Shown: positions 1 to 6,215, counted from the stretch's first letter. The stretch is 8,941 bases of DNA from JAUXEH01 sp965602945 (GCA_965602945.1 CBFDBC010000160.1:1-8941); one strand, 5' to 3'. Numbers and translations: made by a program. The notes: generated from the sequence alone by a model not told the origin.

Positions 1-167
1 CCCCAGAACCAGAGGCGAGCATAACCCGGGCCCCTCTCGAGCACCAGGTCCTGGAATACCTCCGTCAGGTCCCCCAGAGTGGAATGTTTCCCGGCATCGG
101 GAAAGAGCCTCCGCAGGATCCAGGCTGCCGCGCGTGGGGGCTTTTGATATTGAGGTGCGTTGTTCAT
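1..167 (-). CDS. ABC transporter permease with permease-prefix domain (N-terminal fragment)
   Basis: This is the first 55 codons of a gene that leaves the window at position 1. The translation begins MNNAPQYQKPPRAAAWILRR and continues with LFPDAGKHSTLGDLTEVFQD and then LVLERGPGYARLWFWG. The Trp-x-Leu-Arg-Arg opening, the 'LGDLxExF' core and the closing aromatic 'RLWFW' match the permease prefix domain 2 that precedes the MacB/FtsX core in large permeases of Acidobacteria-type bacteria (ADOP family). Such proteins are normally about 800-900 residues, sit in the cytoplasmic membrane and have unknown substrates. The ATG overlaps the TGA of the PadR gene (ATGA). No Shine-Dalgarno lies ahead of it, so translation probably depends on reinitiation after padR. 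Pairing of PadR with this permease class is common, so the regulator most likely controls this transporter. The FtsX core lies outside the window and cannot be verified. Confidence 0.8.
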   Translation of the reverse strand, partial: MNNAPQYQKPPRAAAWILRRLFPDAGKHSTLGDLTEVFQDLVLERGPGYARLWFW

Positions 168-505
168 GGTGCGGAAGGGAGGTCTTCTGTGCCGGCCCAG
201 ACTGCGTTGTGCACCTGTTTGACTTCCGCCAGTGTCTTCGCTCCCTGGGTTGAGAGGGTGTAGCAGCGTTTGCTCTTCCCTCCCCTCTTGGGCGTCGGAT
301 CGGAGAGCCGGGATTCAAGGAAACCCTTTTTTTCCAGGCGGTTGAGGGTGACGAAGAGTGCGCCGAAAGCCCAGGTCTTGCCTGTGGTTTTGATCAGCTC
401 TTTTCGAACCGACACGGCGTAGGCATCGTCTTTTAGGCGCCAAACGGACAGTAGAACGTATTCTTCTGTACGTGAAATGAACTTGGATTTGGCATCATCT
501 GTCAT
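164..505 (-). CDS. PadR-family transcriptional regulator
   Basis: The product is a 113-residue cytoplasmic winged-helix DNA-binding protein. The order of elements is typical of PadR: an opening helix (EEYVLLSVWRL, about residues 14-24), a region rich in small and basic residues leading into the recognition helix (GALFVTLNRLEKKGFLESR, about 48-66), the basic wing hairpin (PKRGGKSKRCYTLSTQG, about 72-88) and a short C-terminal helix. The length fits the short PadR subgroup, which lacks the long C-terminal dimerisation domain and usually accompanies ADOP-type permeases. The last four bases overlap the start of such a permease. The ATG at 505 is the only sensible start: there is no other in-frame start codon nearby, and a consensus promoter ends just upstream. 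The -10 is covered by a perfect inverted repeat, so autorepression is likely. The inducing ligand cannot be predicted. Confidence 0.93.
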   Translation of the reverse strand: MTDDAKSKFISRTEEYVLLSVWRLKDDAYAVSVRKELIKTTGKTWAFGALFVTLNRLEKKGFLESRLSDPTPKRGGKSKRCYTLSTQGAKTLAEVKQVHNAVWAGTEDLPSAP

Positions 506-506
506 T

Positions 507-525
507 ATACCTACAATATAGGTAT
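507..525. promoter_or_regulatory. Inverted-repeat operator over the padR -10
   Basis: The plus strand reads ATACCTACAATATAGGTAT, a perfect 7-base inverted repeat (ATACCTA / TAGGTAT) around a 5-base centre. It spans the whole -10 box of the padR promoter and ends one base before the start codon. A dimer bound here would block RNA polymerase. PadR itself is the obvious candidate, but binding is an inference. Confidence 0.75.
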
Positions 526-543
526 TATAAGGAAGCCTGTCAA
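515..543 (-). promoter_or_regulatory. Sigma70-type promoter of padR-permease
   Basis: On the minus strand a perfect TTGACA -35 (543-538) and a TATATT -10 (520-515) are separated by exactly 17 bases. The expected transcription start, about 7 bases past the -10, falls near 508, only about 3 bases before the padR ATG at 505. The mRNA would thus be leaderless or nearly so. The only Shine-Dalgarno-like bases (AGG in GTAGGTATA) lie mostly upstream of the predicted transcript start. Confidence 0.75.
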
Positions 544-555
544 GGATTATTTAAA

Positions 556-570
556 CTATTTTGTAGGTAT
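556..570 (-). promoter_or_regulatory. Second, degenerate copy of the padR operator
   Basis: On the minus strand 570-556 reads ATACCTACAAAATAG. This matches the left 15 bases of the operator at 507-525, as read on the plus strand, at 14 of 15 positions. The other arm is decayed, with only about 4 of 7 bases kept. The site lies upstream of the padR -35, about 45 bases centre to centre from the main operator, and immediately after the stop codon of the esterase-like gene. It may be an auxiliary site for cooperative binding. Confidence 0.5.
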
Positions 571-571
571 T

Positions 572-2113
572 TTAGATATCATGCCTGCTCTTGCGCAGCT
601 TTTTAAGCATGTCCCGGGCATTTTGATTCTCCGGATTGAGCTCGAGGGATTTCTCGTAATTCTTTATCGCAAGTTCGTTCTGTCCGTTCTTCATGCAGGC
701 TTCGGCGAGACTGTCGTACCCATTGGCGGATTTCGGGTAGAGTTCGACACCGAGCTTGAAGACCTCGATGGCATCCGCCATCTGTCCCTGGCCAAGCAGG
801 CGATAGCCCAACTCGTTGAATTCCCTCTCATCGAAATAGGGCTCAGGCTTTCCTGCCTCCTGGAGGGCGCGGAACCTCTCCAGCCCGGCCGCGATGCCTG
901 CCCGGCGGATCTCTTTTTCCACGGCATAAGCCGCTGAGTAAGAAATGCGCCGCTCGAGCATGTCGATCCGGCCCTGGATCCCGCCCACATCGCTGGGCAA
1001 GATCTCGACCATCTTCTGGTATCCCTCCAGCGCCTTCTCCAGTTCGCCGTCCTGCATGGCCAGGTTGGCCAGGATCATGTAGGCATTTGCGGATCGCGGG
1101 TAGTTTGCCCGGAGATATTTCACTGCTTCTACCCCTTCTGCCCGCTTTCCCCGGTCTAAGAGCTTATAAATCTGCATTGTGAGCACATGCCCTGGGGCAT
1201 CAACGGGAAAACCGTAGGCATCAGATAGCCCTTGGTAAAAGTCAAGGATATCACTGAGGGCGTTGACTTCCCTGTCTTCAGGAAAGGGATATTCCTGAAA
1301 CAGGGATTTAAGCCCACTGCGAAGCCCCATGGGCTGGATGAACTCATCGTTGTCCTTTATGTAGTTCAGGTGGAGTCGAAAGCCGCGGATTTCCTGATTG
1401 CTCACCAGGGTGGCGAATCGATCGACGTAAGCCGCTCCTTCTTTGGCCAGCTCATCGCCGTCTTCGTAGGTTATGGACAGGAACTTGTTGAACGACTTTC
1501 GGCTCTGAAGAAAATCCTGAGCATTTTGGAAAACCAGATCCCGCCCGCCCTGCCAGCGAAAGGGATTGTTGATTATCGCGGCCTGAAAAAGCTCGGGGTG
1601 TTCGAACAGCGTGTACAGTCCGAAGTTGGCGCCGGCCTGAGGCCCCATAAGCACCCGGTAGTCCTTGGCCCTGTAACGCGTCTCAACATAGGGGATGAGC
1701 TCGTCCTTGAAGAAGCGCACAAAGTTCTCGATCCCGGTTGGGCTGCCGTCCGGCCGGAGGGGCAGGAGGTCCCGGTAGCGGTCGGTGTTGGTTATCGCCA
1801 CGAGCAGCATCTCCGGCATGCCTCCCGTGGAGCCCAAACGATCCAGGACAGCGACCGTCTGGGCGAAATAGGTGGTAACCTGATTGCCGTAAAGCATGAA
1901 GAGCACGGGGTAGTCCAGGGATGTGCTGTCGTAGTTTCCTGGGAGATGAACGAGTAGGGTGCGTTCTTCGTTAAGGATCTTCGAAAAGATTTTGTGGTAG
2001 GTGCCGATCATCACGCCCTCGCCCTCTTCCTGGAGCGGGATGGCGATGGATGTGGAACAGAAAACTATCAGCCCTATGATTAAAATGGCGGCCCGTTTCT
2101 TGATACAATGCAT
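572..2113 (-). CDS. Secreted esterase-fold (COG2819-like) pseudoenzyme with C-terminal TPR repeats
   Basis: The product is 513 residues from the ATG at 2113. This start is preferred over the TTG at 2152 because GGGGAGGG lies 5 bases upstream and a signal peptide follows directly (MHCIKKRAAILIIGLIVF..., ending near residue 25). Residues about 30-285 follow the alpha/beta-hydrolase esterase family related to enterochelin esterase: 'ERTLLVHLPGNYD', 'YPVLFMLYG', 'NTDRYRDLLPLRP', 'FFKDELIPYVETRYR', 'GLYTLFEHPELF'. The nucleophile elbow, normally G-H-S-x-G, is GPQAG (157-161), so Gln159 (codon CAG) replaces Ser. At the catalytic His (usually D-H-G) the protein has DEF. Two key residues are therefore missing and hydrolysis is unlikely. 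Residues about 342-375 and 429-496 form three TPR units (ALEGYQKMVEILP, AIEVFKLGVELYPKSANGYD, AIKNYEKSLELNPE). A role in binding rather than catalysis is inferred. It lies 77 bases behind the VKOR-DsbA gene on the same strand. Confidence 0.85.
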   Translation of the reverse strand: MHCIKKRAAILIIGLIVFCSTSIAIPLQEEGEGVMIGTYHKIFSKILNEERTLLVHLPGNYDSTSLDYPVLFMLYGNQVTTYFAQTVAVLDRLGSTGGMPEMLLVAITNTDRYRDLLPLRPDGSPTGIENFVRFFKDELIPYVETRYRAKDYRVLMGPQAGANFGLYTLFEHPELFQAAIINNPFRWQGGRDLVFQNAQDFLQSRKSFNKFLSITYEDGDELAKEGAAYVDRFATLVSNQEIRGFRLHLNYIKDNDEFIQPMGLRSGLKSLFQEYPFPEDREVNALSDILDFYQGLSDAYGFPVDAPGHVLTMQIYKLLDRGKRAEGVEAVKYLRANYPRSANAYMILANLAMQDGELEKALEGYQKMVEILPSDVGGIQGRIDMLERRISYSAAYAVEKEIRRAGIAAGLERFRALQEAGKPEPYFDEREFNELGYRLLGQGQMADAIEVFKLGVELYPKSANGYDSLAEACMKNGQNELAIKNYEKSLELNPENQNARDMLKKLRKSRHDI

Positions 2114-2190
2114 CGTTCCCTCCCCGGAATACATCACATTAAGTCTCCTCAATGGTTTAAACGGATTCTGCGGGTTGTGGTTTAGAGGAG

Positions 2191-3447
2191 CTAACGCCTG
2201 ATATCTCGGGCCTTGCGCGGGATCCAGTTCTCGATGAACCGGCTGCCGCCCATCTGTTCCTCGATCAGGGCCTGGAAGATCGCCCGCATGTGTTCGTCGG
2301 GCAGGGTGCCGATGATCATGCGGCCGTTGATTATCATTGTAGGGGTGGACCGGATGCCGTGGGAATACTCGTCCGAAGTCCTGTCATACTCGGCTCCCGT
2401 GTTGATTATGGTCTGGAGCAGTTCCTGCGTGTAAGGATCATCGAACGCCTCTTCCATCCTGTATTTCCTTGCCAGCTCCATCCGCCATTCCGGATCTCTG
2501 GCCTGGTTGAAGTTGGCGAAGATCTCATCGTGGAGGACAAGGAACTGGGCCGGGTCATAGGCTGCCAGAAAGCAGAGGTCGCACGCACCCGGGTGGAAGT
2601 CCTTTTCCACCACCGTGTTGCACTTGCCTTCCAGGGGAAAGAATTGAAAAGCGACGTTGACCTGGCCGGGGAACTCCTCGCTCAGACGTTTGATCTGGTC
2701 CTCGAGGAACAGGCAGTCCGGACACAGAAAATCCGCAAACTCGATGATGCGGATGGGGGCGGCGTAGAAATCATCGGTGGAACGGATGGTCCAGTAGGGG
2801 GAGATGAAGCTGGGATCGCCGACCTCGGGGAGATCGTAGAACTGCTTGACGATCCGCATGGAGATGCCGAGCCGGGCCTCCTCTTTGGCATCGTGGAGGG
2901 ACATCATGCCGTAGGCCCCCAGGGCGGTGATGACGGCGAAGGTGACGAGCATCTTGAAGGAGGGGTGAAGATCGGGGATCGGCAGGCGCTTTTTTTCGCG
3001 CCCGATGCCGTAAATCCAGAAGAGCAGGAAACTCAGGATGGAGAACAGGTAGTAGCCGGTGCAGAGGAGACACAGGCTCCCCAGGATGAATACGGTGTAG
3101 AGGAAAAGCGCTATCACACCCAGCATGTTGAGCAGTGCGATGAAGGCGTTGGTGCGTTCGAAGCGTTCGGTGGGGAAGAGGGCGCCCAGGGCCACCAGCG
3201 CGCCCACGATGAGCCCGAAATAGCCCATGGGAACGCCTAAAATGGCGGAGATGGAGGAGAAAGCCGAGCTGTCGCAGTTGAAGAAGGCGCTGATGTCACA
3301 GAAGGAGCCTTCGAAGATGGACTCGGGGAAATTGGCCATGAAGTAGTGGCGGATGGTGAGAAGAGAGGCCGCCATCATGCCGATGCCGCTCAGGAAGCTC
3401 AGGAACCGGGGCCAGCGGGCGCCGTCCAGGGTCAGGCTGTCTGCCAT
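2191..3447 (-). CDS. VKOR-DsbA fusion, disulfide-bond-forming membrane protein
   Basis: The product is 418 residues. The N-terminal part (about 12-185) is a vitamin K epoxide reductase-type quinone reductase with several membrane helices. It has the loop pair C50/C58 in FCDISAFFNCDSSAF and the redox pair C126-LL-C129 in SLCLLCTGYY. Residues about 225-400 are a thioredoxin/DsbA-like extracytoplasmic domain with active site C242-PD-C245 and the cis-proline loop STPTMIING (P369). Further cysteines at 276, 289 and 292 sit in its helical insertion. Such fusions replace the DsbA/DsbB pair: the thioredoxin domain oxidises secreted proteins and passes electrons through the VKOR part to quinone. All expected redox cysteines are present, so the protein should be active. 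GAGGAG lies 5 bases before the ATG. Neighbouring genes encode secreted proteins with paired cysteines, which are plausible clients. Confidence 0.93.
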   Translation of the reverse strand: MADSLTLDGARWPRFLSFLSGIGMMAASLLTIRHYFMANFPESIFEGSFCDISAFFNCDSSAFSSISAILGVPMGYFGLIVGALVALGALFPTERFERTNAFIALLNMLGVIALFLYTVFILGSLCLLCTGYYLFSILSFLLFWIYGIGREKKRLPIPDLHPSFKMLVTFAVITALGAYGMMSLHDAKEEARLGISMRIVKQFYDLPEVGDPSFISPYWTIRSTDDFYAAPIRIIEFADFLCPDCLFLEDQIKRLSEEFPGQVNVAFQFFPLEGKCNTVVEKDFHPGACDLCFLAAYDPAQFLVLHDEIFANFNQARDPEWRMELARKYRMEEAFDDPYTQELLQTIINTGAEYDRTSDEYSHGIRSTPTMIINGRMIIGTLPDEHMRAIFQALIEEQMGGSRFIENWIPRKARDIRR

Positions 3448-3486
3448 TATGACTCCTCAGATAAACACACTCGAATTTGTCTCTAA

Positions 3487-3515
3487 AGAGTACAGATTTT
3501 GGGGCATGAAATCAA
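3487..3515 (-). promoter_or_regulatory. Weak candidate promoter for the VKOR-DsbA gene
   Basis: The 89-base gap between the lipoprotein gene and the VKOR-DsbA gene contains TTGATT (3515-3510) and TACTCT (3492-3487) on the minus strand, 17 bases apart. The -35 is fair and the -10 keeps only T, A and the final T, so this is a tentative call. I see no terminator hairpin in the gap, so readthrough from upstream is equally possible. Confidence 0.2.
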
Positions 3516-3536
3516 GGGAAAGCGGTGGATAACGAT

Positions 3537-4244
3537 CTAGTGCAGAGCGCGGCCGCAGCCGTGCAGTGTGCGGTCGTCGAGCGTCACGGTCACGGCGGAC
3601 TCGAATTCCGCGCCGCTCATGGTGTCCTGGCAGGGGCGGCCTTCGATGAGGATGGTCAGCTCGTGGCCGTCGCTCTGGATGAGGTAGGTCGTGGTGCGGG
3701 CCCTTTGGTCGTTTTCGGGTTCGGGCGCTGCGAACTCATGGCGGGCTTCGCCGTAATCGGTCACCAGGACGATGCGGTCACCGGTGTAGATCTCGAGGTG
3801 CCAGCCGGGCTCGTTGCCCACGGCCCGGAAGCTCACGCCGCCGAGTTTGGCATGCTCCCAGATGGCCGCGGCACGGTTGTTGCGGCAGCTGTACCGCTCC
3901 AGATCGGTGAGGATGAGTAGAGCATCCTCTCCCAAGCTCCAGAAGGTTATGGCCCCGTCGCTGTATTTGGCGCCCGACCCGGATGGTACCTGCGGCAGGG
4001 GCACGGTCCCTCCCGGCAGGAAGAGCCAGGCCTTCTCGCCTTCGATCCGGGCCACGAAGGTATGCTCTTCCCCGCACTCATAGACAAAGGTCCGAGCATC
4101 GGGTCCGCTCTGGAGTGATTCAGCCTCGATGACCTCCACCTCCTCAGGGGACTGGGAAACGCAGGCCGCTGAAAAGCACAGCGCGCTGCAGGCGATCAGT
4201 ACGCCGGTCAATCGATATTTATGTGGTCCACTCACATTCCGCAT
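3537..4244 (-). CDS. Lipoprotein with MliC-like and COG3650-like domains
   Basis: The product is 235 residues from the ATG at 4244. The frame is open to an ATG at 4313, but only this later start puts the charged and hydrophobic signal at the N-terminus; a GTG at 4235 is another option. A lipid-attachment cysteine is likely at C28 (ALCFSAAC). Residues about 53-122 resemble the MliC/PliC family of C-type lysozyme inhibitors: YECGEEHTF, the SGSGAKYSDG loop, the FWSLGEDALL strand and YSC, with C57 and C120 the expected disulfide. Residues about 138-235 resemble the uncharacterised COG3650 lipoprotein domain: FRAVGNEPGWHLEI, LVTDYGEA, RPCQDTMSG and GCGRAL, with C205 and C230 a likely second disulfide. 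The MliC strand that normally reads W-S/T-K-G has Leu104 in place of Lys. Its role may be envelope protection against lysozyme-like attack or another binding task. Confidence 0.8.
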   Translation of the reverse strand: MRNVSGPHKYRLTGVLIACSALCFSAACVSQSPEEVEVIEAESLQSGPDARTFVYECGEEHTFVARIEGEKAWLFLPGGTVPLPQVPSGSGAKYSDGAITFWSLGEDALLILTDLERYSCRNNRAAAIWEHAKLGGVSFRAVGNEPGWHLEIYTGDRIVLVTDYGEARHEFAAPEPENDQRARTTTYLIQSDGHELTILIEGRPCQDTMSGAEFESAVTVTLDDRTLHGCGRALH

Positions 4245-4309
4245 GCCCCTACGAATCCCTGCTATTGAATCATATCGCGGTTCATAAATAAAGCTGCCCG
4301 CACCCGGGA

Positions 4310-4597
4310 TCATTCGTAGCGGAGAGCGTGGATGGGATCGACTGTGGCGGCGCGGAACGTCTGGAGGCTCACGGATATGAATGCGGCAGCCATGACCAGC
4401 AGGGCCGCGGCGATGAAGAGTTCAATACCGACCATACCCAGGCATGCGATGGTCAGGGCGAGGGTAGTAAAGTAGAGAAAAAGCCGGCCCAGACTGTGTC
4501 AGGAGATCCCAAGCGCAAAACCCAGGATGTTGATTAAGGAGTAGCTCTTGTGTTTGACGATGTTCCGGAAGGCCGTGACCAGGTAATTCTTAAACAT
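4310..4597 (-). pseudogene. Internally deleted MacB/FtsX-type ABC permease remnant
   Basis: This 365-base gap between genes holds the two ends of a permease normally about 800 residues long. From the ATG at 4597 it reads MFKNYLVTAFRNIVKHKSYS then LINILGFALGIS, the standard N-terminus and first membrane helix of this family, and stops at TGA (4501-4499). In the same frame, directly after the stop, it continues HSLGRLFLYFTTLALTIACL GMVGIE and then LFIAAALLVMAAAFISVSLQ TFRAATVDPIHALRYE with a TGA at 4312. These are the beginning of the third-last helix and the whole last helix with its standard ALRYE terminus. The periplasmic domain, and separately about 75-80 residues between the last helices, are gone. 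It starts 11 bases after the deacetylase stop and once followed it in an operon. The first 32 codons and a possible 41-residue piece starting at the internal ATG (LG-MVGIE) could still be translated as small membrane peptides. Confidence 0.85.
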
Positions 4598-4608
4598 GGT
4601 CCCCAAAA

Positions 4609-6096
4609 TCATCTTATAGAGGCGGGTTTGAGGGTCCAGAGCTGGAGTCTTGTCATCTCGGCCAGATGGGACATGTCGAGGTCGTCGCGGTGGACCGGCC
4701 AGCCCTTGCTGCCCTCGACGGAGCGGATGATGGGCTCTTCGTTGTCGTGTGGATAAGCCTCGAAGGAGATCACCGGGAATCGGTCGGGAGGATTTCCGGT
4801 GGACAGCGCGGCGAAAACCTCGCAGAAGAGGGCCAGCATCGAGCCCGTGCCGATGATCCCTCCTTCCACGGCAAGCCGGGCGGGGAGGTGGTTGTGTTCG
4901 TGCAGGTAGATGTCCGCCTCCTGGGCAAGGGAGAGGGCTTGTCCGAGCGTGATCTCGTCGATCTCCGGTTGAACAGGCGGCATCTGGAGCGGCCCGAAGG
5001 GGCTGAAGCGATCTACCGCACCCGGCAGCTCCCCGCTCTCCTTGTACTGGGCCAGGTATTCCACGACACCATCGAAGATCTCCCCTGCTGAATAGTAGGC
5101 GTCGATCACGATCCGGTTCTCCTCCCGGATCTTCTCCACGATGCGGCCGAGCTCCCTGCGGGAGATGTCCGGGCGCTGAAAGGAATACCTCTGCATGAGG
5201 TCTGCGAAGGTGGTGAGTTCGATGTCGTCCCGGCCTTTAAGGTACTGCATCAAGCTCCTGAAGTTTTTCTGGGCGGTCTGCATGGATGCCGCCGGCCTGA
5301 GCTCGGGCATCTTCCAGTCTTCGGGCCCGGGATTCGCGCCCCGATAGTAGTTGATGTCCCAGAACTGGGTCGTGCGGATCTTGCAGGGATGCGCGGCGAA
5401 GAAGGCCAGCACATCCAGGCCGGCGATGTCGGCGGGAAACCGGTCCTGCAGTTCGGCGAACCGGGGCTCGAAGAGGTCGTCGCGGTAATAGGTGTCATCA
5501 AATCCGCCGTAGGAGCCGTGGAAGTTGAGAGCGTTGCAGAACCAGACGGCATTGTGTCCCGGGAGATGGACCGGGGAGTAGACGAAACCGGCCCCCATCT
5601 CCGCCAGGGCGGCCACGAGCTGAGGGCCGTACGAGCCTCCGTGGCGCCCGAGCGTGTTCCCGTGCCGGCCGAAGATGCGCTCCAGCTCCCGGAACCCCCT
5701 CTGTTCCTGCTTGAGCATTGTCCGCAGCCCTTCCTCCCAGGCGGCATCCTCCAGGATCTCGGTCACCGTGGGATGGATGGAACCCAGGTCGGTGTGGCTG
5801 GCGATGTCATGCTGGGCCATGGCGGCGATGACGTCGGCCCTGCCGCGCTCCTCGAGCGAACGGGCCTTTTCGCCTATGACGAAAAACGTGCCCGGTACTC
5901 CCTCTTCGCTCATGATCTCTGCCAGCCACTTGGGAATCTCATCGATCCCCTCCTCTGCCGGCGTGATGTAATCCTCCACATCGAAGCAGACCACCACATA
6001 TGTTTTGTCGTGTGCGGTGCCGCAGGCGTCGAAGCCAAGAACGGCCGCAGTCAAACCCAAAAAAACAAAGAAAATCTTTGGGCTGCGCCTGAACAT
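4609..6096 (-). CDS. Secreted polysaccharide deacetylase-like (NodB-fold) protein
   Basis: The product is 495 residues with an N-terminal signal segment (MFRRSPKIFFVFLGLTAAVL, then GFDACG). The cysteine at 25 follows FDA, which is a poor lipobox, so simple secretion or an N-terminal anchor is more likely than a lipoprotein. Residues about 32-180 follow the NodB homology domain of carbohydrate esterase family 4: motif 1 as VVCFDVEDYITP (acidic residues at 39, 41, 42), GVPGTFFVIG at 66-75, motif 2 as HDIASHTDLGSIHP (96-109) and RHGGSYGPQL (151-160). In the canonical H-x-x-x-H metal pair the second position is Gly105, although H108 is near and may substitute. The C-terminal 300 residues, with YLHEHNHLPARLAVEGG near 397-413, I do not recognise. 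GAGGGA stands 5 bases before the ATG. It is the first gene of the minus-strand cluster and is divergent from the plus-strand membrane protein gene. Substrate is unknown. Confidence 0.8.
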   Translation of the reverse strand: MFRRSPKIFFVFLGLTAAVLGFDACGTAHDKTYVVVCFDVEDYITPAEEGIDEIPKWLAEIMSEEGVPGTFFVIGEKARSLEERGRADVIAAMAQHDIASHTDLGSIHPTVTEILEDAAWEEGLRTMLKQEQRGFRELERIFGRHGNTLGRHGGSYGPQLVAALAEMGAGFVYSPVHLPGHNAVWFCNALNFHGSYGGFDDTYYRDDLFEPRFAELQDRFPADIAGLDVLAFFAAHPCKIRTTQFWDINYYRGANPGPEDWKMPELRPAASMQTAQKNFRSLMQYLKGRDDIELTTFADLMQRYSFQRPDISRRELGRIVEKIREENRIVIDAYYSAGEIFDGVVEYLAQYKESGELPGAVDRFSPFGPLQMPPVQPEIDEITLGQALSLAQEADIYLHEHNHLPARLAVEGGIIGTGSMLALFCEVFAALSTGNPPDRFPVISFEAYPHDNEEPIIRSVEGSKGWPVHRDDLDMSHLAEMTRLQLWTLKPASIR

Positions 6097-6131
6097 TTGT
6101 TCCCTCGTATACGTATGTACTACTGAATCCC

Positions 6132-6160
6132 ATTTAAGTCCTTTTGTGCTTGAATTACAA
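6132..6160 (-). promoter_or_regulatory. Candidate promoter of the deacetylase-like gene
   Basis: On the minus strand TTGTAA (6160-6155) and TTAAAT (6137-6132) are 17 bases apart. Each matches its consensus at four of six positions. The predicted start near 6124 leaves a leader of about 28 bases containing the GAGGGA ribosome-binding site. Its -35 overlaps that of the divergent promoter. Confidence 0.3.
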
Positions 6161-6162
6161 GC
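6148..6162. promoter_or_regulatory. Inverted repeat between divergent promoters
   Basis: GCTTGAATTACAAGC is a perfect 5-base inverted repeat around a 5-base centre. It covers the -35 elements of both divergent candidate promoters, so one bound protein could affect both genes. The arms are short and chance is possible. Confidence 0.3.
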
Positions 6163-6179
6163 CGTAAGCAGTAGATAAT
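6150..6179 (+). promoter_or_regulatory. Candidate promoter of the plus-strand membrane protein gene
   Basis: TTGAAT (6150-6155) and GATAAT (6174-6179) are separated by 18 bases. The -10 matches at five of six positions. The start of transcription would be near 6186, giving a leader of about 30 bases that carries the strong AGGAGG ribosome-binding site. Confidence 0.5.
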
Positions 6180-6215
6180 AGGTTACCTGGATTATTCACA
6201 AAAAGGAGGGCTACG

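Noticed and set aside
503..529. Other TATAAT matches near the padR start (529-524, and 509-504 overlapping the ATG)
   Set aside because: The first is only 8 bases from TTGACA. The second would place the transcript start inside the coding sequence, where no alternative start codon exists. TATATT at 520-515 has the correct 17-base spacing.
2114..2152. TTG start giving 13 extra residues on the esterase-like protein
   Set aside because: It would bury the signal peptide, and the ATG at 2113 has a strong ribosome-binding site at proper spacing.
2290..3240. Long plus-strand open frame (316 codons) opposite the VKOR-DsbA gene
   Set aside because: It is antisense to a gene with intact redox motifs, its composition is Gly/Glu/Val-rich with no recognisable domain, and it reflects the codon bias of the opposite strand.
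4245..4313. Longer start for the lipoprotein gene at 4313
   Set aside because: The extra 23 residues precede the signal sequence and come from the tail of the permease remnant. The ATGA overlap with that remnant looks inherited rather than functional.
6020..6030. Lipoprotein signal in the deacetylase-like protein (FDAC)
   Set aside because: Asp at the -2 position and Phe at -3 do not fit a lipobox well. A plain signal peptide or anchor explains the segment.
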